A DNA stretch of 64,000 nucleotides, taken from Fischerella sp. JS2 (GTDB lineage Bacteria > Cyanobacteriota > Cyanobacteriia > Cyanobacteriales > Nostocaceae). The stretch is taken from assembly GCF_032393985.1 (NCBI RefSeq), contig NZ_CP135918.1, positions 186,001-250,000 of the forward strand, given 5' to 3'. Shown here in pieces: positions 47,418-57,094 of the stretch. Made by a program: the position numbers and the translations under genes. The stretch's first letter is position 1. Each line of letters begins with the position of its first letter. The notes under the pieces were generated by a model. That model had not been told where the DNA came from. It was given only the letters and a program-made list of their open reading frames with translations, and did not search any database.

Positions 47418-49348
47418 GTTTCAATCCCTAATAGGGATTAATAAAAGTTGCAACGTGGATAGTCATCATCACTCTACCTTCAACACCCAGTTTCAATCCC
47501 TAATAGGGATTAATAAAAGTTGCAACGTTACGTATGTCTTCCCAAGTAGCATCGTACAGGTCGTTTCAATCCCTAATAGGGATTAATAAAAGTTGCAACA
47601 ACCCTACAGGAAAAACCAGCGCCTTCTGGATGGAGTTTCAATCCCTAATAGGGATTAATAAAAGTTGCAACGACTTCTGAAGAAAGTGATAGACAGGGAG
47701 TCTGGCTGTTTCAATCCCTAATAGGGATTAATAAAAGTTGCAACTTACTGCTGAAACGGCACAGTACTACGACTTACAGGTTTCAATCCCTAATAGGGAT
47801 TAATAAAAGTTGCAACATGTACTCATTTTGTATAACTAGTTACCTATATGTTTCAATCCCTAATAGGGATTAATAAAAGTTGCAACACGGTACTGCCGCA
47901 TGGGGTGGTATCGTAGGGATGTTTCAATCCCTAATAGGGATTAATAAAAGTTGCAACCTTTACTTTCCGGGCATACTCTTTGTCACGTGTTGTTTCAATC
48001 CCTAATAGGGATTAATAAAAGTTGCAACTTTAGCCCGAATGTTACCACGACTAGCCCAGTATGTTTCAATCCCTAATAGGGATTAATAAAAGTTGCAACG
48101 TTTCAGTTGACTTAACAAAGTGATAGTGACACATGTTTCAATCCCTAATAGGGATTAATAAAAGTTGCAACTATGCCTGTGAAAGCTAGGGCAGTTGCTA
48201 ACCCGTTACCTAGTTTCAATCCCTAATAGGGATTAATAAAAGTTGCAACGCTTGTCTGCTTTTCCTGACTACCTAGTTCGACTTGTTTCAATCCCTAATA
48301 GGGATTAATAAAAGTTGCAACTGTCCCAACCCTTCAAAAAAGGCAACAAACACCTTGTTTCAATCCCTAATAGGGATTAATAAAAGTTGCAACAACCCGG
48401 ACTACGGTACAGAGTTGGAGCTGTTTAAGTTGTTTCAATCCCTAATAGGGATTAATAAAAGTTGCAACGGTGTACGCCAACGTTCTACCGGATACCACAG
48501 AGTTTCAATCCCTAATAGGGATTAATAAAAGTTGCAACCCAGAGTACTCTCTATACTTCCAGACGGGAAAGTGTTTCAATCCCTAATAGGGATTAATAAA
48601 AGTTGCAACTCCTGTAGTTCCTGCAAAAGCTCCCCCCGGAGGAGTAGCCAGAGGTTTCAATCCCTAATAGGGATTAATAAAAGTTGCAACGTTCCATATA
48701 CAAGCGGCGCTACTAGAACTACGTAGTTTCAATCCCTAATAGGGATTAATAAAAGTTGCAACCATGAGTAGTCATAGACAGGGGAAAACAGGTAACCTGT
48801 TTCAATCCCTAATAGGGATTAATAAAAGTTGCAACTGAAATCGGTGCTCTACCGGTGCTCCATGATTCTGTTTCAATCCCTAATAGGGATTAATAAAAGT
48901 TGCAACATCAACGTGCCAGTCAATGGCTCTATCAGCAGCCCACTCCTGTTTCAATCCCTAATAGGGATTAATAAAAGTTGCAACCGGTGCTCTACCGGTG
49001 CTCCATGATTCTTTTGCAGTTTCAATCCCTAATAGGGATTAATAAAAGTTGCAACAAGTTACCAGCCGCCCTGACCTTGGAACTCTTTCACGTTTCAATC
49101 CCTAATAGGGATTAATAAAAGTTGCAACGTCAACTCTTCGGGTTCAAGCCGCATCTGCGTCTTGTTTCAATCCCTAATAGGGATTAATAAAAGTTGCAAC
49201 GGTCACCTGGTTTCCTAGGAGTTGGTGTTCGCTTCGTTTCAATCCCTAATAGGGATTAATAAAAGTTGCAACTCAATTGGGGTGAAGGCTGGCAAGTTAC
49301 CCGGAACTTTGGTTTCAATCCCTAATAGGGATTAATAAAAGTTGCAAC

Positions 49349-49604
49349 GGCTCGACACAGAAGCCTTTCTGTATTTGGTTTTCAAGGTTCAGTTTCGTCA
49401 ACCTGGAGTCAATATAGCTTTTCATCTGTTGAACTGTCAATATGGATTTGGCAAAATATACCTCAAAGCCTTGATTTATAGGTGTTACAGGCTTTGCGTC
49501 AACCTCTGTTTAGATAAAAGAGGGTTCAAAAGCAGAATTGACAAGACTTTCAGCCAGTAATTTTTACCTCCTATACAAAACACCTACAGGTTGACGCAAA
49601 AATT
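49349..49604 (-). promoter_or_regulatory. CRISPR leader with sigma70-type promoter
   Basis: No ORF. On the minus strand TTGACA (49440-49435), an 18-nt spacer and TATATT (49416-49411) form a near-consensus promoter aimed into the array; transcription should begin near 49404, about 55 nt before the first repeat. TTTGCGTCAACCT (49493-49505) and its complement AGGTTGACGCAAA (49588-49600) form 13-bp arms; CGTCAACCT also occurs at 49396-49404. These could be leader motifs for integration, or the terminator of the O-methyltransferase gene immediately upstream. Confidence 0.75.
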
Positions 49605-50267
49605 CTAATTTTTCATTGCTAAGGTCAAACCATCAGCGATCGCTAACATGCTAAGTGTCACTCTTTGATCTTGATGTAGTTTCTGATTAAATGCCCGAAT
49701 TGTATTAGTTCGATTATCCTGTTGTTGAGGATCTGCAACTCGACCTGACCATAGTACATTATCGATCGCAATCAGTCCGCCTCGGCGCACGAGTTGCAAA
49801 GCTAGTTCGTAGTAGTTGTCATAGTTGCTTTTATCAGCATCAATAAAAGCAAAATCAAAGGTTTCTGTTTCTCCTGCTGCGATGAGTTTTTCTAAAGTTT
49901 CTAAGGCTGGGGCAAGGTGCAAATTGATTTTATCTGCTACACCTGCTTTTTGCCAGTAACGACGAGCGATAGCTGTATATTCTTCATCAGTATCACAGGC
50001 TACTACTTTACCGTCTGCTGGTAAAGCCAATGCAACTACTAAAGAACTGTAACCAGTAAATACACCTATATCTAAAGTTTTTTTTGCTGCAATTAATTTA
50101 ACTAGCAATGCTAAAAACTGTCCTTGATCGGGTGCAATTTGCATCATGGCCATAGAGTGCTGTGCTGTTTCTTGACGCAGCTGAGTTAAAATTTCCGGCT
50201 CTCGCAAAGATACTGAAAGTAAGTAATCATAAAGAGATTTTTCTATTCCAAGAGTTTTATTGCTCAT
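49605..50267 (-). CDS. SAM-dependent O-methyltransferase, caffeoyl-CoA type
   Basis: 220 residues of the class I methyltransferase_3 family: SAM-binding TLDIGVFTGYSSLVVALAL, acidic ribose contact ACDTDEE, the metal and catalytic region FDFAFIDADKSNYDNYYELA, and GGLIAIDNVLWSGRVADP. These enzymes are divalent-metal-dependent catechol O-methyltransferases; the cyanobacterial substrate is unknown. It lies at the right boundary of the CRISPR locus and is transcribed toward the leader, so read-through into the array is conceivable. Confidence 0.9.
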   Translation of the reverse strand: MSNKTLGIEKSLYDYLLSVSLREPEILTQLRQETAQHSMAMMQIAPDQGQFLALLVKLIAAKKTLDIGVFTGYSSLVVALALPADGKVVACDTDEEYTAIARRYWQKAGVADKINLHLAPALETLEKLIAAGETETFDFAFIDADKSNYDNYYELALQLVRRGGLIAIDNVLWSGRVADPQQQDNRTNTIRAFNQKLHQDQRVTLSMLAIADGLTLAMKN

Positions 50268-50506
50268 AAAGTGCGATCGCTTTTTGTATCTTCTTTTCTG
50301 TTTTTATCGCAAAACTGCATAAGTTGATTTTACCTATACCCATAAATAAGATAGAAGGGAAGCTACCAAACTGAACTTCTGTAACAATTAACTACTAACT
50401 TTCTGAATCAAAGCTACACATTGTTTGTAGTTACGTTAGTAATGCAACTACAAACATTCTTTAAAGATATTTCCCTTATCTCCTAATCTCCGCGTCGCTG
50501 CATCTT
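50268..50506. other. Intergenic region between cysC and the O-methyltransferase
   Basis: 239 bp with the promoter of the O-methyltransferase and the end of cysC; a HIP1-like GCGATCGC near the O-methyltransferase start. No gene or clear hairpin. Confidence 0.4.
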
Positions 50507-51100
50507 CTAAATGCTGTATTCCAATAGAGGTTTAGCTGGAATATAATTTTGCTGTTCCAGATAAAATATTACCTTAGCAAGGCTATCTTCTATTGTTTCT
50601 TCTGCGGTATAGCAAATAATATCAGGATTGAGGGGTTCTTCGTAGGGGTCATCAACTCCTGTAAAAGCTTTAATCTCTCCAACTCTAGCCATAGCATAGA
50701 GTCCTTTGATATCTCGTGCTTCACAAATTGCTAAAGGTGCATTGACATAAACTTCTACAAAATTTTTCGTAGTCTGTCGCAGTTCTTCTCTAGCATCGCG
50801 ATAAGGACTGATAGCAGCAACAATTGCTATTACTCCATTACGGCTGAGTAAATTTGCCACAAAGCCAATACGACGGACGTTGACGTTACGGTCTTCTCTA
50901 CTAAAACTCAAATCTTTAGACAAGTTTTTTCTAATTGCATCACCATCTAAAACTTCAACTAATTGATTGCGTTTTCTGAGTTCGCGTTCTAATCCTTGAG
51001 CAATTGTAGTTTTACCAGAAGCACTAAGTCCTGTTAGCCAAATTACTAAACCTTCAGATGTTTGCACTAAATTTTTGATACTGGGAATTGCGTGTCTCAT
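50507..51100 (-). CDS. cysC: Adenylyl-sulfate (APS) kinase
   Basis: 197 residues. Phosphorylates adenosine 5'-phosphosulfate to PAPS, the donor for sulfate reduction or sulfation. P-loop GLSASGKT (24-31), LDGDAIRKNLSKDLSFSRED with the Arg/Asp contacts, AISPYRDAREELR, and the lid IKGLYAMARVGEIKAFTGVD. Complete, without an ATP-sulfurylase fusion. The start at 51100 is the only sensible ATG. Confidence 0.95.
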   Translation of the reverse strand: MRHAIPSIKNLVQTSEGLVIWLTGLSASGKTTIAQGLERELRKRNQLVEVLDGDAIRKNLSKDLSFSREDRNVNVRRIGFVANLLSRNGVIAIVAAISPYRDAREELRQTTKNFVEVYVNAPLAICEARDIKGLYAMARVGEIKAFTGVDDPYEEPLNPDIICYTAEETIEDSLAKVIFYLEQQNYIPAKPLLEYSI

Positions 51101-51461
51101 AAGAAGCTTGATTTGATAAAAAGTATTACTTTTGCTAAATTTTAATTCACTTCAGCTGCAACGATTTGACATGATCCTAAAATTTTTCTAGATTTTATTG
51201 TGTGTTTAAGTATACTTGCAAGGGTATATTTGCTGAACTATTATCGGTAATGGGTAATTGGTAATTAAGATACTAATGATTTTCCAATGCTTAATGCCCA
51301 AGTTTTATATCGTAAGCAATTAGCCGGACTTGATATAATTTAACTTCTAAGCAATGATGATTTAAATTTGTAGAATAAATAAAAAGAAAATCCCTATGAT
51401 TGTAAATCATAAGGATTCAGGAAAAACTGATAACTGTTAACTGATGACTGATAACTGACTA
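51101..51461. other. AT-rich intergenic region
   Basis: 361 bp with the cysC promoter and a GATTTTCCAATG/TTGATAT-rich tract. AATCCTTATGATT/AATCATAAGGATT-like self-complementary bases occur at 51393-51417 (CCCTATGATTGTAAATCATA and on). Near 51421-51460 there are AACTGATAACTG repeats. No gene seen. Confidence 0.4.
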
Positions 51462-51896
51462 TTAAAGCCATTGCCCTCCATTAAAACGCCACCGAGGAAA
51501 TAAAATTCGCATAATTGATTGGGAAGCAATAAAAACTGCTAACCAAACAATACTGTAATGCAAAATTATTAAGAATAATGGTAATTCATTTTTCGGAACA
51601 GGTGTTGGTAAAAAACCAATAAACTTAACACCACAAACTACAAAAATAAATTCCCAAACACCAGATAGTAGTTGATATAGTGCGGGCCAGTCTCTATCCC
51701 AACGTTTTTTTTGAATTTGGTCATACACTATATCCCAAAAAATTCCAAAAATGGCGACATAGGCAATTATCCAAAAATAAATGACGCCAGGTTGGAAACC
51801 AATTAAACCTATTACAAAGGGTATGGATACGAATAAACCTACAGTTACTAATAATAATAATCGAGTTTGCCAGCGGCCTAATAAGGTAGGAGTCAT
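51462..51896 (-). CDS. Small polytopic membrane protein
   Basis: 144 residues from MTPTLLGRWQTRLLLLVTVG. Four hydrophobic segments are visible (LLLLVTVGLFVSIPFVIGLI; GVIYFWIIAYVAIFGIFWDI; LLSGVWEFIFVVCGVKFIGF; LPLFLIILHYSIVWLAVFIA). The frame is open to a TTG at 51953 overlapping the upstream stop by four bases, but the ATG at 51896 gives a start typical of an inner-membrane protein. Translational coupling to the hydrolase gene upstream remains possible. Function unknown. Confidence 0.75.
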   Translation of the reverse strand: MTPTLLGRWQTRLLLLVTVGLFVSIPFVIGLIGFQPGVIYFWIIAYVAIFGIFWDIVYDQIQKKRWDRDWPALYQLLSGVWEFIFVVCGVKFIGFLPTPVPKNELPLFLIILHYSIVWLAVFIASQSIMRILFPRWRFNGGQWL

Positions 51897-51949
51897 ATTT
51901 ACAGAATTAAAAATTAAAAAACTCAGAATGAAAATTTTTGCTCTGATTG

Positions 51950-52684
51950 TCAAATAGTATCTTGATTTGAGGCTGGAGAATAGGATTTATTTTGAAAAGT
52001 TGCGATCGCTTCCCAAGTAGTGACATCTGCCAATAAAGCTTGATAACCTGATGTATTAGGGTGAAGACCGTCATGACTGAGACGTTTTAACCACCAATGT
52101 TCACCACGTTCTATCCATTTCTGGAAAATGTCAAGATAGGGAATTCCTCTTTGCAGACAGGCAATGCGAGTTGCTTCTTTGTAGAGATACTGATCGGTAT
52201 GATTGTAATACAGGCAGTCGAGAAATGGCATTTTGGACTCATCAACTGGTGTCATGCCCACAAATAATACAGGACATAGTTGCTGGGCCATTTCTAGTAG
52301 GGAATTTATTTGTGCTTGAAAAGCGTCAAAGTCTGTATAGTTGCGTCTATTCGGACGACCTAAGCGGGCTGAATCATTGACACCGACTGAGAGAATGATT
52401 AAATCTGGAACTTGATTGCGTAGTTCGCCGCGATGCCGAAACTCTACTTCTAGTCTTTGGGCGACTTGTTGGACGCGATCGCCCCGTACGCCTAAATTAT
52501 AGATGATGTGACCAGCACTGTCAGGTGACATCCACTGTCGCCGTAGTCGTTCAACCCAGCCACCTCCCTCTGGATCACCGAATCCATATACTAAACTGTC
52601 CCCCAGTGCGACAATCTTTAAAGGTTGACTTTTGGTTGGTCGAGTAGACAGCTGCATGGAAGAAGGTGTTAAAAATAACTGCAT
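51950..52684 (-). CDS. GDSL/SGNH-family hydrolase
   Basis: 244 residues. Block I IVALGDSLVYGFG (catalytic Ser ~30), block II YNLGVRGDR (Gly), block III ILSVGVNDSARL (Asn), and block V SHDGLHPNTSGY (Asp and His). All four SGNH residues are present, so it is likely an active esterase or acyl hydrolase acting on an unknown substrate. No signal peptide is evident. An alternative start at residue 10 (MQLSTRPTKS) is possible. Forms a two-gene unit with the downstream membrane protein. Confidence 0.9.
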   Translation of the reverse strand: MQLFLTPSSMQLSTRPTKSQPLKIVALGDSLVYGFGDPEGGGWVERLRRQWMSPDSAGHIIYNLGVRGDRVQQVAQRLEVEFRHRGELRNQVPDLIILSVGVNDSARLGRPNRRNYTDFDAFQAQINSLLEMAQQLCPVLFVGMTPVDESKMPFLDCLYYNHTDQYLYKEATRIACLQRGIPYLDIFQKWIERGEHWWLKRLSHDGLHPNTSGYQALLADVTTWEAIATFQNKSYSPASNQDTI

Positions 52685-53064
52685 TTGAAAAAACTATATT
52701 TTATATCTTTACAGAATTCTATACATTTCTACACCATTTCAGAGTATCTGATTTTCTGTAAATGACTTCTTTTCACACAGTTTTTACACAAGACAATAGC
52801 AATTGTTTTGCCGCTCTAGATTGGATTAATTAAACTTTAAAATTGAGCTACCAAGTATTCTACTACTGACTGTCTTTACAAGAAATTCATAAACCATAGA
52901 AGAAAATACGGAAATTGGTAATGGTCAATGGTCAATAGTCAATGGTCAATTGTTAGTGGTTGGTTGGTGGTCATTTGTCATTGGTTATTAGTCATTAGTT
53001 ATTTATTTCCTTTGTCTTCCTTGTCCTCCTTGTCTCCCTTGTCTACCCCATCCCCGATCCCCTA
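52685..53064. repeat. Intergenic region with TGGTCAAT-type repeats
   Basis: The left part holds the hydrolase promoter. From 52915 to 53050 it is filled with short tandem-like units (GGTCAATGGTCAATAGTCAA; TTTGTCATTGG; CCTTGTCTCC) similar to 55125-55220. No gene seen. Confidence 0.55.
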
Positions 53065-55071
53065 CTAAGGCGATTGATTAAACACCCACTTTAACCATTG
53101 CCCAAAAGAACTAATGGGGTTGAGACTATGCACACCGGGGGCGCGGGCGGTGGCCAGACCATCTACAGCACGTAGACAGGCGTATTGCAAGCCAAGGAAA
53201 CTGTCAACTGCTGCGTAGGGACCACCAAAAGTAATTGCTCCTGCGGCATAAACTTTACCTTGAGCGTTACGCATTTCTACTAACTCAAAGTTATTAGCCA
53301 CAGCCAAACGTCCTATAGGATTGAGTGGTAAGTGGTAATGTTCGACTAAATCCTTGAGTAAAGGGCTTTCTTTGACTTTGGCATCAAGACCAGTAGCATC
53401 AATAATAAAATCAACGGCAGGGAGTTGAATTTCGCCAAAATCTTTGTCTTGAATATAGGCAATGAGATGTTTTTGAGCGTCCTGTTCAACTCTAGTGACG
53501 ACAGCAAATTGAATTTTATACCAGCCTTCTCTTAGCCCAATCTCTGTGATCAACTGCCAGTCTAAGCGGTCAGCAGTTGTGGTTCCACCCCATACTTTGT
53601 TAGATATTAATTCTTTACGCTGCTCTGGGCTGGCTTTTTCTAGGGTTTCTCGTAATTCTCCACCCCAACAAGCTTTGGGCCAGTTAAATGGTTGCAATTC
53701 GATATGATGCTTGACGATGCGCTGGGAAGTACCGTATTTATTACCTTGGGGTTTTGGCGATCGCATTAAATGTAAAATAGAAATATTCGGGTTTCTCTTG
53801 CGTGCCTCATATATGCGTTGCACAATTCGAGAAGCAACAATTCCTCGTCCTTGAATTAAGACTTTACCACCCTGGCGTTCAAGGAGTTCGTATACATGGT
53901 TGTGGTCTTCGTAAGCATTTACAACCGACCTAAAGTCTTTGTATCTTTCCCGATAAGCTTGTAAATGAGGAAGAAATTGCAGCGCTGGATAACCAGTCGC
54001 TAAGTGTAAATAACGGCTGACATAAAAGGCATGGTTCCCACGTCCACGAGAATAGGCTACACAATACCTGCCATCATCTGTTTTGCGAATTGCCAAGACT
54101 CGTCCAAACCGATAAATTTTGTCCCAACCAATACGTCTTGCCTCCCGGTCTATAGAATTAAACACATTACCTGCACGGGGTGTATAAGTTTCAGCAAAAG
54201 TAGGTTCAGCAAAAACCTTCCATAGATGTTTGATAGACTGATCAATTCTGCCTTTGCCAAAGTCATGCCAAGCTTCTCGCAAGGCATAGCTAGGCCAACC
54301 CCAAATATTGTCAGGACAAGAGTCAGAATTGGAACGCAATCTTTCGTGTAGAGGAATTTGGGAATTCAAACACAGAAGTTTATAACGCGCATAAGGTTCT
54401 TTATCTATACCCAGTGCCGCTATCTTGTCAGTTTTGACACCACATAATCTTAGTAAATCTACCCAAATAAAACTACCTAATCCTGCTCCTATCGCTAAAT
54501 AGTAAGTTTCATCTACCGGCATACCAGTTGCATGAAGTGCTTGAACAGAGACAAGTTCCTGCTGAAAGATTGGTGGTGGGAAATTGCTACCTAGTGGTGT
54601 TACTACTTGTGGAGCTAAAGTAGGGTCTGGAAGGTTAGTGTTGGGGTTGAAGATAATGACAGAATTCCCACTGGGGGCTGGTGGGGAAGGAATAGGAGGA
54701 CTAGGTGGTATAGGTGGACTGGCTGGAACAGAGGCAGCAAAGGTTACAGAAATGACGTAAGGACCTATTTGTAAAATATCACCGCTATTGATTACAGCCC
54801 GTGTTTGGCGTTGACCGTTGACGTAGATACCATTGACGCTACCTTGGTCTGTGACCACTAGTTGGTTTTGTTCCCACTCAATCAAGGCATGGAAGCGAGA
54901 AACTTGGTCATGATTTAACAGCATCCGGGCTACTGGTTGTCCCCTAAGTTCGGCAGGCATCCGGGCAAATTCTCTACCGAAGGCAATCGGTACTCTCAAC
55001 CTTGGTTCTCGTTGTTCTCCTGTAACTGGGTCTTGCCAGAGTAATTGAATTTCTAAAGAACCGTTATTCAT
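53065..55071 (-). CDS. FHA-domain protein fused to an FAD/NAD(P)-binding Rossmann module
   Basis: 668 residues. The N-terminal ~110 residues form a forkhead-associated (phosphothreonine-binding) domain: GREFARMPAEL, NHDQVSRFHALIEW (SRxH) and DQGSVNGIYVNGQR (NG). A Pro/Ser-rich linker (~115-165) follows, then a large domain with YYLAIGAGLGSFIWVDLLRL, a dinucleotide-binding-like GAGLG, HLATGYPALQFLP (ATG motif of flavin monooxygenases), VLIQGRGIVASRIVQRIYEA (second Rossmann) and DFIIDATGLDAK. It resembles flavin-dependent monooxygenase or oxidoreductase folds. The combination suggests phosphorylation-controlled redox chemistry; the substrate is unknown. A second FHA gene lies upstream on the same strand. 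Confidence 0.8.
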   Translation of the reverse strand: MNNGSLEIQLLWQDPVTGEQREPRLRVPIAFGREFARMPAELRGQPVARMLLNHDQVSRFHALIEWEQNQLVVTDQGSVNGIYVNGQRQTRAVINSGDILQIGPYVISVTFAASVPASPPIPPSPPIPSPPAPSGNSVIIFNPNTNLPDPTLAPQVVTPLGSNFPPPIFQQELVSVQALHATGMPVDETYYLAIGAGLGSFIWVDLLRLCGVKTDKIAALGIDKEPYARYKLLCLNSQIPLHERLRSNSDSCPDNIWGWPSYALREAWHDFGKGRIDQSIKHLWKVFAEPTFAETYTPRAGNVFNSIDREARRIGWDKIYRFGRVLAIRKTDDGRYCVAYSRGRGNHAFYVSRYLHLATGYPALQFLPHLQAYRERYKDFRSVVNAYEDHNHVYELLERQGGKVLIQGRGIVASRIVQRIYEARKRNPNISILHLMRSPKPQGNKYGTSQRIVKHHIELQPFNWPKACWGGELRETLEKASPEQRKELISNKVWGGTTTADRLDWQLITEIGLREGWYKIQFAVVTRVEQDAQKHLIAYIQDKDFGEIQLPAVDFIIDATGLDAKVKESPLLKDLVEHYHLPLNPIGRLAVANNFELVEMRNAQGKVYAAGAITFGGPYAAVDSFLGLQYACLRAVDGLATARAPGVHSLNPISSFGQWLKWVFNQSP

Positions 55072-55237
55072 AAGTATTTCTATTTATTAAGTAAGTAAAT
55101 ATAGCTTATGTGATGGTTTTTATTAGTTATTAGTCATTTGTCATTGGTCAATTGTCATTAGTCATTCTCTCCCCACACTCCCCACACTTCCCACACTCCT
55201 CATACTCTCCCTTGTCTCCATTGTTATTTGCAATTCA
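55072..55237. repeat. Short repeats between the two FHA genes
   Basis: TTAGTCATTTGTCATTGGTCAATTGTCATTAGTCATT followed by CCCCACACT/CCCACACTCC units (55125-55215, described here in pieces). Similar to 52915-53050. No gene. Confidence 0.5.
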
Positions 55238-55927
55238 CTAATGACTCGGTGGTACTAATACGCTGAGGGCATCTTGCAAAGAATGACCACAGTGCTGACA
55301 GCCTAGTAGCAAGTCCTTATACGAAGAAAGTTTTTTACATCTGGGACATTGCAATCCATAAACCCCTTGTGGTTGTGCTTGCTGTTGCACGCCGGGTGTG
55401 ACTGGATGATGGTGATGATGTGCTGCGACCTGTGGTGTGGGCTGGTGATAATTGGGATGTACCTGTGGTTGTTGCTGTGGTGTAGGTTGGTGATAATTAG
55501 GATGTACCTGTGGTTGTGCAACAGGTACTGGCGGAGGATTGGTAGCTTGTGGTTGTGGCGGTGTCAAAATAGTTGGTGGTACGGTGCTACCTCCTGGAAC
55601 AGAAACTTCTGTTACTTTAAGTAGTTGTTGTCCTAAATAAATAATGCTACCTTCACTTAGAGGTATTTCACCTTGAACGAGTTTCTGCCCATCTACAAGG
55701 GGAGGGTTTTGTTCACGCAAATTTTTCATTAAAAAACGCTGCTGCTGAGCGTTAAAAAAGATTTCTACATGTAAGCCTGATACTGTAGGATGACTCAAAA
55801 CAATATCACACCGGACTGGATCGCGACCAATACGGATAGTGCCAGGATTTTTACTTGGCTGTTTTTCGTGGATTTTCTGAGTTTTAATTTGACCGGCGTC
55901 TTGCCATTGTAAAGTTAGTGCGTTCAT
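55238..55927 (-). CDS. FHA-domain protein with C-terminal zinc ribbon
   Basis: 229 residues. FHA domain at ~25-105 (IRIGRDPVRCDIVLSHPTVS, GLHVEIFF); a Pro/Gln/His-rich linker with a repeated unit QVHPNYHQPTPQ and a run of five His; and a zinc ribbon GLQCPRCKKLSSYKDLLLGC, QHCG (four Cys). A strong GGGGGGAG ribosome-binding site precedes the ATG. It probably binds phosphothreonine partners and may work with the FHA-oxidoreductase encoded just downstream. No enzymatic domain. Confidence 0.85.
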   Translation of the reverse strand: MNALTLQWQDAGQIKTQKIHEKQPSKNPGTIRIGRDPVRCDIVLSHPTVSGLHVEIFFNAQQQRFLMKNLREQNPPLVDGQKLVQGEIPLSEGSIIYLGQQLLKVTEVSVPGGSTVPPTILTPPQPQATNPPPVPVAQPQVHPNYHQPTPQQQPQVHPNYHQPTPQVAAHHHHHPVTPGVQQQAQPQGVYGLQCPRCKKLSSYKDLLLGCQHCGHSLQDALSVLVPPSH

Positions 55928-56164
55928 TGTTCTCCCCCCAAAACCTATATTTTATATACAATTCCTCCCTGTGCGATTCCTAACACGATAAGGCAGGTGC
56001 AAGCAACTAATTACAACATATTTAGATGAAACTTTAGAAAGTAATTTATTTTGATAGTATGCTTAGTGTTGCTTTGCGTAAAATTATGGTGTTTGTAAAC
56101 GCAGAGGGACGCAAAGGCAGCGCAAAGGTTCGCGGAGTATTTACGACTTTGTGGAATTTTGTGC
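55928..56164. repeat. Intergenic region with an ACGCAGAGG dispersed repeat
   Basis: AAACGCAGAGGGACGCAAAG and following GCAGCGCAAAGG (56097-56130) resemble the element at 20995-21040. Its position is downstream of endonuclease V on that gene's strand. No gene. Confidence 0.5.
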
Positions 56165-56830
56165 TTAGCGATCGCTTGCTAATTTGTCAGCAATTCGTGT
56201 AGTTTCTGGTAAGCGATATTTTGGTGTGCAGCGTAATACGTAGTCAATTGCTGTGGGTAGACTTATACGATGTCCGCTAGAAATATATACAGGCTTGACT
56301 CCGACACGGGTTCGCAACACTGCCCCGACTATTTCACCTTTATGTATTAAGGGTTGCCAACTACCTCGTGTGTCTGGTAATTCTTCATGTTTACCAACAA
56401 GTAATGATTTTGCTACACCAATAGTAGGTATATCTATGATGACTCCTAAATGGCAAGCTATACCAAATCTTCGAGGATGAGCTATTCCTTGACCATCACA
56501 TAAAATTAAATCTGGTGTAATTTTTATTTTTTCTAATGCATCTAGGACAGCAGGTATTTCTCGGAATGAAAGGAAGCCAGGAATGTAGGGAAAAGATGTC
56601 GGACGGCGTGCTATGCTCGTCTCTTGTAATTCCAACTCCGGAAAACTCAGCACCGCTACTGCTGCTCTACTAATAGTACCATCAGCTTCAAAACCCATAT
56701 CGACACCAGCAACGTATTGTACAGGTTGCTGGAGTTGATCTGAGGTAATTACTTCAGCTTGCATTTGTTCTTGAATAGCGATCGCTTCCTCTACACTCAG
56801 AGTCCAAGCATGACGTTGACTAATCTTCAT
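56165..56830 (-). CDS. nfi: Endonuclease V (deoxyinosine 3'-endonuclease)
   Basis: 221 residues. Cuts DNA near deaminated adenine (inosine) to start repair. Catalytic Asp44 in VAGVDMGFE, wedge motif [12 protein letters not shown] (~86-97) and the second metal-binding Asp in [20 protein letters not shown]; also VAKSLLVG and [12 protein letters not shown]. Complete. The start [20 protein letters not shown] is natural. Confidence 0.95.
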   Translation of the reverse strand: MKISQRHAWTLSVEEAIAIQEQMQAEVITSDQLQQPVQYVAGVDMGFEADGTISRAAVAVLSFPELELQETSIARRPTSFPYIPGFLSFREIPAVLDALEKIKITPDLILCDGQGIAHPRRFGIACHLGVIIDIPTIGVAKSLLVGKHEELPDTRGSWQPLIHKGEIVGAVLRTRVGVKPVYISSGHRISLPTAIDYVLRCTPKYRLPETTRIADKLASDR

Positions 56831-57094
56831 ATCTAACTTTCTGGGTGGTGAATGACTACTACCCGGTAGAAAATGATTTTTCCGAAATCATTAAAGGAAA
56901 TTGTGTATTTAACAATATCATTCATTAATGTTAGAAATATTGTAACTTTTTGTTAAAGAGCAGATAGCGAATTTATTTTGACCAGATTAGTAGTTAGCCA
57001 CATAAGTTTGGCGATGTATGTTGTGAGTGCTTTACCACTCATTGACTAAATATTTCCCATTACTTAAACATACTTTACTGGGAATAACACAAGT
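56831..57094. promoter_or_regulatory. Divergent promoter region, endonuclease V and SPFH gene
   Basis: 264 bp, AT-rich, no ORF. TACCACTCATTGACTAAATA lies about 60 bp before the SPFH gene, but no confident -10/-35 pair was assigned. Confidence 0.4.

Larger units (their letters stand above)
43849..49348 (-). CRISPR. CRISPR array, 70 intact 37-nt repeats, subtype I-D, transcribed on the minus strand
   Basis: Plus-strand repeats begin GTTTCAATCCCTAATAGGG and end AATAAAAGTTGCAAC; all 70 that I read look identical. Spacers are mostly 33-41 nt; there are 68 normal ones and one of 481 nt (46937-47417). On the minus strand the repeat reads GTTGCAAC...AATCCCTATTAGGGATTGAAAC: a hairpin followed by ATTGAAAC, the usual 8-nt crRNA 5' handle. 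That polarity, the degenerate repeat at the left end and the promoter beyond the right end place the leader at 49349-49604. Repeat translation creates many false ORFs (FQSLIGINKSCN). Confidence 0.98.

Noticed and set aside
44855-48726. ORFs inside the CRISPR array encoding repeated FQSLIGINKSCN peptides
   Set aside because: They are translations of the CRISPR repeat and spacers, with no start signals of their own.
49342-49560. 72-codon plus-strand ORF in the leader
   Set aside because: It begins within the last CRISPR repeat and runs against the leader promoter; no family resemblance.
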